Assembly (NCBI GenBank): GCA_963974935.1
Contig: CAXBEV010000001.1
Location: 814,139-878,138, forward strand
DNA: 64,000 nucleotides
From: UBA4479 sp963974935
Lineage (GTDB): Bacteria > Pseudomonadota > Alphaproteobacteria > Rhodospirillales > Casp-alpha2
Direction: 5' to 3'
Part shown: piece by piece, positions 59,709 to 64,000 of the stretch
How positions within the stretch are numbered: position 1 is the first letter of the stretch
How the letters are laid out: each line of letters opens with the position of its first letter
Notes under the pieces: generated by a model
The model's input: only the letters and a program-made list of their open reading frames with translations
The model's database searches: none
What the model was told of the DNA's origin: nothing
Position numbers and translations under genes: made by a program

Positions 59709-61145
59709 ATGCCGAACGCCATTGTGAAGCTGGTTACAAAGGGAGCGGTGCTTTGTGTCGTGGCAGTTGTCCTCAGCGGTTGCGGGCTTCTCAATAACGG
59801 GGTGTTCAAAGAATCCTTTTGGGCTTCGAGCCCATTTAAGCAAAACGACGAGGCTGAATTGGGCATTGCCGAGTTGGCCAAAGGCAACTATGTCACCGCT
59901 GAGGGTCATTTTCAGCGCGCGTTGAATGCCAATATGCGCGACATCGATGCGCTTTTAGGCTCGGGTATTTTATATCAGAACACCGGCCAGTTCGTGAAAT
60001 CGCGAGAGATGTATGAAGCGGTTCTCGCACTCCGTCCTGATGACAGCCAGCAATTTGTGGTGTGGAGCCAGTTGACCACGCGCCCCGCATCGCAGGTCGC
60101 CAGCGTTAATTTGGCTCAATTGGAATCGTCAAACAGCACGGCGCAAGCGCCTGCCGCCGCGCCATCGCCGAGCAGTTCTTCGGTCACTTCGGGTCCGGTG
60201 CAGGTGAGTGGTGCGCCGACCAGTGATGTGATGCTGGGCCGCACGCGCACGCAGGTTGCTTCGGCACCGCAAGCGGCGATGCAGCCTTCAAGCATGCCGT
60301 CGATGGCGCCCGACGGGACAAACAGCCTTGAAGCCATCGGCAGCTTTGTCGGCGGGGATGCGAATGTGATCTCCAGGTTCGCGTCGGCGAAAGCATTGCG
60401 CGACCAAGGTTTAATTACCGAGGATGAATTTGCACAACGTCGGCGTTCGAACGTCGGTGCGCTGTTGCCGTTAACGGCGCCGCCGCCGGCAGCTGGCCTC
60501 GACCGGCCGGTGCCGAATACGGAACAAATCTCGGCGCGTTTGCGTGCCATTGGTCGTGCCTTGGAAATGCGTGCGATCTCGGTCGCGCAGCACGCGTCTG
60601 AGCGAAACATGATCTTAGATGCCTTAATGCCGTCGGCCCCGGTGATGGTGGCAAGCCCAGGCGTGCCGCCACGTGGTCTGATGGAGGCCGCCGACAGCAT
60701 GCGCCGCGTCGAAAAGCTGCGCGACGCCGGCTATATTACCAACGAAGAATATGCGCGTGAGCGTCAAGCCATTGAACTTTCCGTGCAGACGGCATCGGCT
60801 GCCCCGAACGCTGCAGGCGCGTCAGCAGCGCCAATGGCTGCTGCACCAAAAGAAATGGCCAAAGAAGAAAAGCCTGAGATGAGTGGTCCACAGCCGGCTG
60901 TGCACTTGGCTTCCTATCGTTCAGCAAAACAAGCTGAAAGCGGCTGGCTGCAAATTAAACGCGCACACGGCGCCGTGCTGGGTAAGGTCGGGCATGGGGT
61001 TAGCAAGGTGACGTTGGGCAGCAAGGGCACCTATTACCGTCTCAAGGCGGGCCCGTTGAAGTCGACGGCGGATGCCAAGGCGTTGTGCTCGAAACTCAAG
61101 CAGCGCCGTCAGTTCTGTGATGCTACCGTGATGAACGACGGCTAA
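59709..61145 (+). CDS. Lipoprotein with TPR, SHOCT-like and SPOR domains
   Basis: A 478-residue lipoprotein. The lipobox is VLSGC (Cys25). A TPR-like part follows (about residues 48-120, ELGIAELAKGNYVTAEGHFQ). Two short repeats, LRDQGLITEDEFAQRR (about 233-248) and LRDAGYITNEEYARERQ (about 338-354), match the SHOCT domain pattern. The C-terminus (about 395-478) is a SPOR domain (VHLASYRSAKQAESGWLQI), which binds denuded peptidoglycan at septa. It is probably an envelope protein acting at division sites. It lies convergent with an esterase gene and shows no operon partner. Confidence 0.82.
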   Translation: MPNAIVKLVTKGAVLCVVAVVLSGCGLLNNGVFKESFWASSPFKQNDEAELGIAELAKGNYVTAEGHFQRALNANMRDIDALLGSGILYQNTGQFVKSREMYEAVLALRPDDSQQFVVWSQLTTRPASQVASVNLAQLESSNSTAQAPAAAPSPSSSSVTSGPVQVSGAPTSDVMLGRTRTQVASAPQAAMQPSSMPSMAPDGTNSLEAIGSFVGGDANVISRFASAKALRDQGLITEDEFAQRRRSNVGALLPLTAPPPAAGLDRPVPNTEQISARLRAIGRALEMRAISVAQHASERNMILDALMPSAPVMVASPGVPPRGLMEAADSMRRVEKLRDAGYITNEEYARERQAIELSVQTASAAPNAAGASAAPMAAAPKEMAKEEKPEMSGPQPAVHLASYRSAKQAESGWLQIKRAHGAVLGKVGHGVSKVTLGSKGTYYRLKAGPLKSTADAKALCSKLKQRRQFCDATVMNDG

Positions 61146-61155
61146 CCCGCGAAAC

Positions 61156-61935
61156 TTATTTGTTATTGTTGATGAACGTTTCCATGGCCGCGAGCATTTC
61201 TGTGGGCTTTTCCGCGTGCACCCAGTGGCCTGCCCCTTCGATGCTGGCGAACGTCGCCGATGGGAACAGTGCTTCGATCACCGGATGATGCGCGTCTTCG
61301 ATGTAATCTGAATTGCCACCGGCGATAAACGTGGTCGGGCCATCGTACGGATCGCCTGCGGCCATGGGGAAATCCAAAATGTCAGGCATGCCTGATTCGA
61401 TGGCGTCCAGGTTGACCTGCCAGTATAACCCATCCTCATTTTGCCCCAAGTTTTGCAGCAAGAAGGCGCGCACCGCACGGTCGTCGATGGCGTCGGCCAG
61501 GTAATCATCTGCCTGTGATCGCCGCTCTAATTCTGCCAACGGCACATGGCGCATGGCGTCGACATAGGGCGCATAGTTGTGGTCATAGGGCACGGGTGCA
61601 ATGTCGATTACCATCAGCGCTTTGACGGCCTCAGGCGTGGAGAGCGCCAGAGACATTGCCGCTTTACCGCCCATGGAATGACCGATCACCAATGCAGGCG
61701 CGATTTCCAAATGCTGGATCAGGGCGGCCACGTCGTCAGCCATGGCGCCGTAGGTCATGGCATCGTCCCAGCCGCTGTCGCCGTGATTGCGCATGTCGGC
61801 TGAGATCACACGTGCGTGCGCCGCCAACCGTTTTTGTAGGCCCTGCCAGTTGCGCCGTCGCCCGAACAGGCCGTGCAAGACAACCACCGGTGGGCCGTCA
61901 CCTTGGTCTGTGATGGCAAGTGGAATAGCGGGCAT
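61156..61935 (-). CDS. Alpha/beta hydrolase (YbfF-type esterase)
   Basis: A 259-residue hydrolase. The oxyanion region HGLFGRRRNW and the nucleophile elbow GHSMGG (residues 85-90, Ser87) are visible, with the catalytic His in EGAGHWVHAE near residue 240. This matches the YbfF/palmitoyl-CoA hydrolase branch. Substrate unknown. It lies head to tail with the M23 peptidase gene, 16 bases downstream of it, so they may be co-transcribed. Confidence 0.87.
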   Translation of the reverse strand: MPAIPLAITDQGDGPPVVVLHGLFGRRRNWQGLQKRLAAHARVISADMRNHGDSGWDDAMTYGAMADDVAALIQHLEIAPALVIGHSMGGKAAMSLALSTPEAVKALMVIDIAPVPYDHNYAPYVDAMRHVPLAELERRSQADDYLADAIDDRAVRAFLLQNLGQNEDGLYWQVNLDAIESGMPDILDFPMAAGDPYDGPTTFIAGGNSDYIEDAHHPVIEALFPSATFASIEGAGHWVHAEKPTEMLAAMETFINNNK

Positions 61936-61951
61936 GCGTTGCGACGGCCGC

Positions 61952-63313
61952 TTAGTCAGCGGTTGCCGCGACCTCGGTGTTCTTCAGTGAAGCATACAGC
62001 CGGTCTTGCTTGGCGCGATAGGCTTGGAACTGTTTGAGCTCTTTGCCCGACAGTGCGCGCCCGGACGGCATGCGAATCCGCAACGGGTTCATTTGCTTGC
62101 CGGACAGCAAGACTTCGTAATGTAAGTGGGGACCGGTCGAGCGGCCCGTGGTGCCGACGTAGCCAATAACCTGCCCTTGTTCGACTCGGGTGCCGACGCG
62201 CACGCCGCGGGCGAACCCTTTTAGGTGTGCATACGCAGTCTCATAGGTGCCGTTGTGACGGATTTTCAGATAGTTGCCATATCCGCCGTTGCGCCCTGCA
62301 TAGGCAACGGTGCCGTTACCAGCGGCATAGATCGGTGTGCCCGAAGGTGCGGCAAAGTCGACGCCTTTGTGCATGCGGGTATAGCCCAAAATCGGATGCT
62401 TGCGCGCACCGAACGTCGACGACATCCGTGCACCGTCAATCGGCGTGCGCATTAGCGCTTTCCGGGATGCCTTGCCGTCCTGATCGTAATACTCGATTGA
62501 TCCGTCCGGCATTTCGTAGCGATACACGGTAATCCGTTTGCCGCTCAGTGTCAGCGCAGCAAAGGTGACGGCACCGTTATATAGCGCTTTGCCGTTTTTG
62601 TCGGAGACTCGCTCATACATCACTTCGAATTGGTCGCCGCTGCGGATGTCGCGCTGGAAGTCGACATCCCACGATAGTAAGCGGATCAACCGTGCGATGA
62701 CCACAGCCGGGACGCCGGCATCGCGGCCTGCCACATACAAGCTGCTGTCGATGGCGCCTTCGGCGCGGGTCGACGTATGCTTCAACGTCTTTGTGCGTTG
62801 CTCGGCCCGGAACGTGCCGTCCGGCGTGCGTGCCACATGGACTTCGGTTTTATAATCAGGTTCGATGGCCAGGCCGATAAATGTGTCACGATTGGGCGAA
62901 CGCTTATCGACCGAGATCGGCGCGCTTTCAAATGTCAGCGTCACGTCTTGGCCTCGGCGAATCCGACGCGGGTTCACGTACTCGGACAGCGCCTTGATGG
63001 CGTAATGCGCTTCGGTGCGGTCGATGCCGGCACCGTGCAGCAGATCGGCCAAGGTATCACCTTTGCCGACTTCGATATGTTGTGAGTAGACGGCGGGCAG
63101 GGCTTCAGGCGCACGCGCGTCAATCGGTCGCATTGGACGACGGGTCAGCAGGGTGGCCGCCGTCGCCGGATTGCCGAGCGAGAGCGGCGCCATCGCCATG
63201 GTCTCGTCATCGTCGCGATTCGGTGCGCCGACATCGACCTGCAAGACGTTGAGTGCGAACACCAGCGCAAGCGCTGACGTTGCCGCGATTACATAGATAC
63301 CTTTGATCTTCAT
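61952..63313 (-). CDS. M23-family zinc metallopeptidase with OapA/LysM-like domain
   Basis: A 453-residue envelope protein. A membrane anchor or uncleaved signal (about residues 1-25) is followed by an OapA/LysM-like segment (QHIEVGKGDTLADLLHGAGI) and a C-terminal M23 (lysostaphin-type) endopeptidase domain: HPILGYTRMHKGVDFAAPSG with His and Asp zinc ligands, then GPHLHYEV. Such enzymes cut peptidoglycan cross-links to allow growth or division. The start at 63313 is chosen because a hydrophobic anchor follows; the frame is open 61 codons further upstream, and a TTG 24 bases earlier is possible. Downstream lies the esterase gene. Confidence 0.87.
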   Translation of the reverse strand: MKIKGIYVIAATSALALVFALNVLQVDVGAPNRDDDETMAMAPLSLGNPATAATLLTRRPMRPIDARAPEALPAVYSQHIEVGKGDTLADLLHGAGIDRTEAHYAIKALSEYVNPRRIRRGQDVTLTFESAPISVDKRSPNRDTFIGLAIEPDYKTEVHVARTPDGTFRAEQRTKTLKHTSTRAEGAIDSSLYVAGRDAGVPAVVIARLIRLLSWDVDFQRDIRSGDQFEVMYERVSDKNGKALYNGAVTFAALTLSGKRITVYRYEMPDGSIEYYDQDGKASRKALMRTPIDGARMSSTFGARKHPILGYTRMHKGVDFAAPSGTPIYAAGNGTVAYAGRNGGYGNYLKIRHNGTYETAYAHLKGFARGVRVGTRVEQGQVIGYVGTTGRSTGPHLHYEVLLSGKQMNPLRIRMPSGRALSGKELKQFQAYRAKQDRLYASLKNTEVAATAD

Positions 63314-63862
63314 CCCAGTCGTCCGTGAATCCCTCAAGCGTCCCAGAAAATCGTTATATGTTGGTCTTTTGTCGAATTTCGGCCTTCGTTGCGTTTCTTG
63401 GTCCCAGGTGCCGGCAACGACGTTGATGCTGCAGGCCGCATAAACGGGCCGAGTTGTGCTCGCTTTGATGACGTAATTTGTCACCGAGAGCCGCAAACAC
63501 GTGATTTTTCACAAAAGACCTTTCTGCACACAAATTGTCAAGTCGTTTTGCATCGCAAAACCTTTGAATCCGTCAATGGAATCAACGATATCTGTGGAAC
63601 CTTAAGAAACGGTTTCGAGGACGGGTTCGAGTCATGTCATGCGCGGCTCTATATCCAGCTTGCAAGATGCTCTCATTTTAAGATCCCGTCCTTTTGTTGC
63701 GATGTTAGGGACTCCGAGAGGCCGTTTTGCTGGATATCGGGGCGATAACCGATAAAAATACGATTTTATTTTTCAGTGGCGGCATTTGGTTTCAAAATAG
63801 CCGAATAAAAAACATTTAAAAACAATGCGTTACATATTTTTCGCAAAATAGTTAAAAGGCAT

Positions 63863-63892
63863 TTGACACTACCGCCGTGGAAAGCCTATAAC
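63863..63892 (+). promoter_or_regulatory. Strong sigma-70 promoter with AT-rich UP-like region (ribosomal RNA-type)
   Basis: TTGACA (63863-63868, perfect -35), an 18-base spacer and TATAAC (63887-63892) match a strong promoter. The 100 bases before it are AT-rich, as in UP elements, and the start region is GC-rich, as in growth-rate-controlled rRNA promoters. The rest of the 687-base gap 63314-63862 shows no gene I can support. Confidence 0.6.
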
Positions 63893-64000
63893 CCGGCCTC
63901 TCGCGGGGCGTTCGGGACTTTCCGACGCCCCGCGAGACACGAGAATTTCGCGCCTCCCAAGCTTTGGGTTATGGGCGCACGCTGATTGACATTGTTGATA
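63893..64000 (+). other. Candidate leader of a ribosomal RNA operon
   Basis: After the promoter comes a perfect 12-base stem TCTCGCGGGGCG (63899-63910) / CGCCCCGCGAGA (63926-63937) and, at the window end, TTGACATTGTTGATA, which resembles the leader motif found before 16S rRNA in some alphaproteobacteria. The ribosomal genes themselves are outside the window, so this is an inference. Confidence 0.45.

Noticed and set aside
63389..63748. Open frame of 119 codons before the putative rRNA promoter
   Set aside because: No Shine-Dalgarno, no family features; it overlaps the peptidase upstream region.

Overview
The window is a stretch of alphaproteobacterial chromosome, most like a Rhodospirillales/Thalassospiraceae-type marine or aquatic heterotroph. 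The evidence is the split three-gene proton-translocating transhydrogenase (pntAA-pntAB-pntB), COQ9, DUF1013/TrcR, DUF1192, the gap-(hypothetical)-thiE and zapA-6S RNA-fau arrangements, a ROSE-type thermometer in front of an Hsp20 gene, and the ruvCAB-ybgC-tolQRAB-pal-cpoB-tilS-ftsH-folP-glmM run. Base composition is moderately high GC, coding density is high, and I see no phage, insertion sequence, integrase or CRISPR array.

Layout. 1-3.1 kb: transhydrogenase (5' end of pntAA cut by the window edge). 3.1-8.6 kb: rpsU, def, coq9, an unrecognised helical protein, purE-purK and a degenerate GGDEF protein, punctuated by palindromic repeats. 8.6-10.4 kb: phosphofructokinase flanked by two small DUF465 paralogues. 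10.4-16.2 kb: acyl-CoA synthetase diverging from propionyl-CoA synthetase, a short-chain dehydrogenase and a class Ic aminotransferase. 16.2-23.6 kb: cytochrome c, TrcR, quinone oxidoreductase, small proteins, a candidate small RNA, tandem hotdog thioesterases, Hsp20 with ROSE element, a membrane adenylate cyclase and L31. 23.6-32.1 kb: a minus-strand block with an MFS transporter, MotA/MotB-like pair, OmpA-like protein, SuhB, EF-P, ThiE and GAPDH. 32.4-35.8 kb: zapA, 6S RNA, fau, a YmdB-like phosphoesterase and yebC. 35.8-51.8 kb: RuvCAB, the complete Tol-Pal system, tilS, ftsH, folP, cytochrome b561/YceI, glmM and thiD. 52-59.5 kb: an accessory cluster controlled by a MocR-type regulator. 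59.7-63.3 kb: a SPOR/SHOCT lipoprotein, an esterase and an M23 peptidase. The last 140 bases look like the promoter and leader of a ribosomal RNA operon lying just past the window.

Most of the window is core housekeeping: energy coupling and NADPH supply, ribosome and translation factors, recombination, envelope integrity, folate, thiamine, purine and peptidoglycan-precursor synthesis. The part most likely to be new biology is the 52-59.5 kb cluster: a MocR regulator with a divergent operator array of ATTGTAT/ATACAAT half-sites, controlling a DUF1127 protein, an EamA transporter, a threonine-dehydratase-like PLP enzyme, an AlaX-type tRNA editing protein, a tartrate/D-malate dehydrogenase-like enzyme, a PhzF-like isomerase and an acetyltransferase. 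Other points worth testing are the candidate small RNA at 19.3 kb, the hairpin leader of rpsU, and the structured region before yebC.
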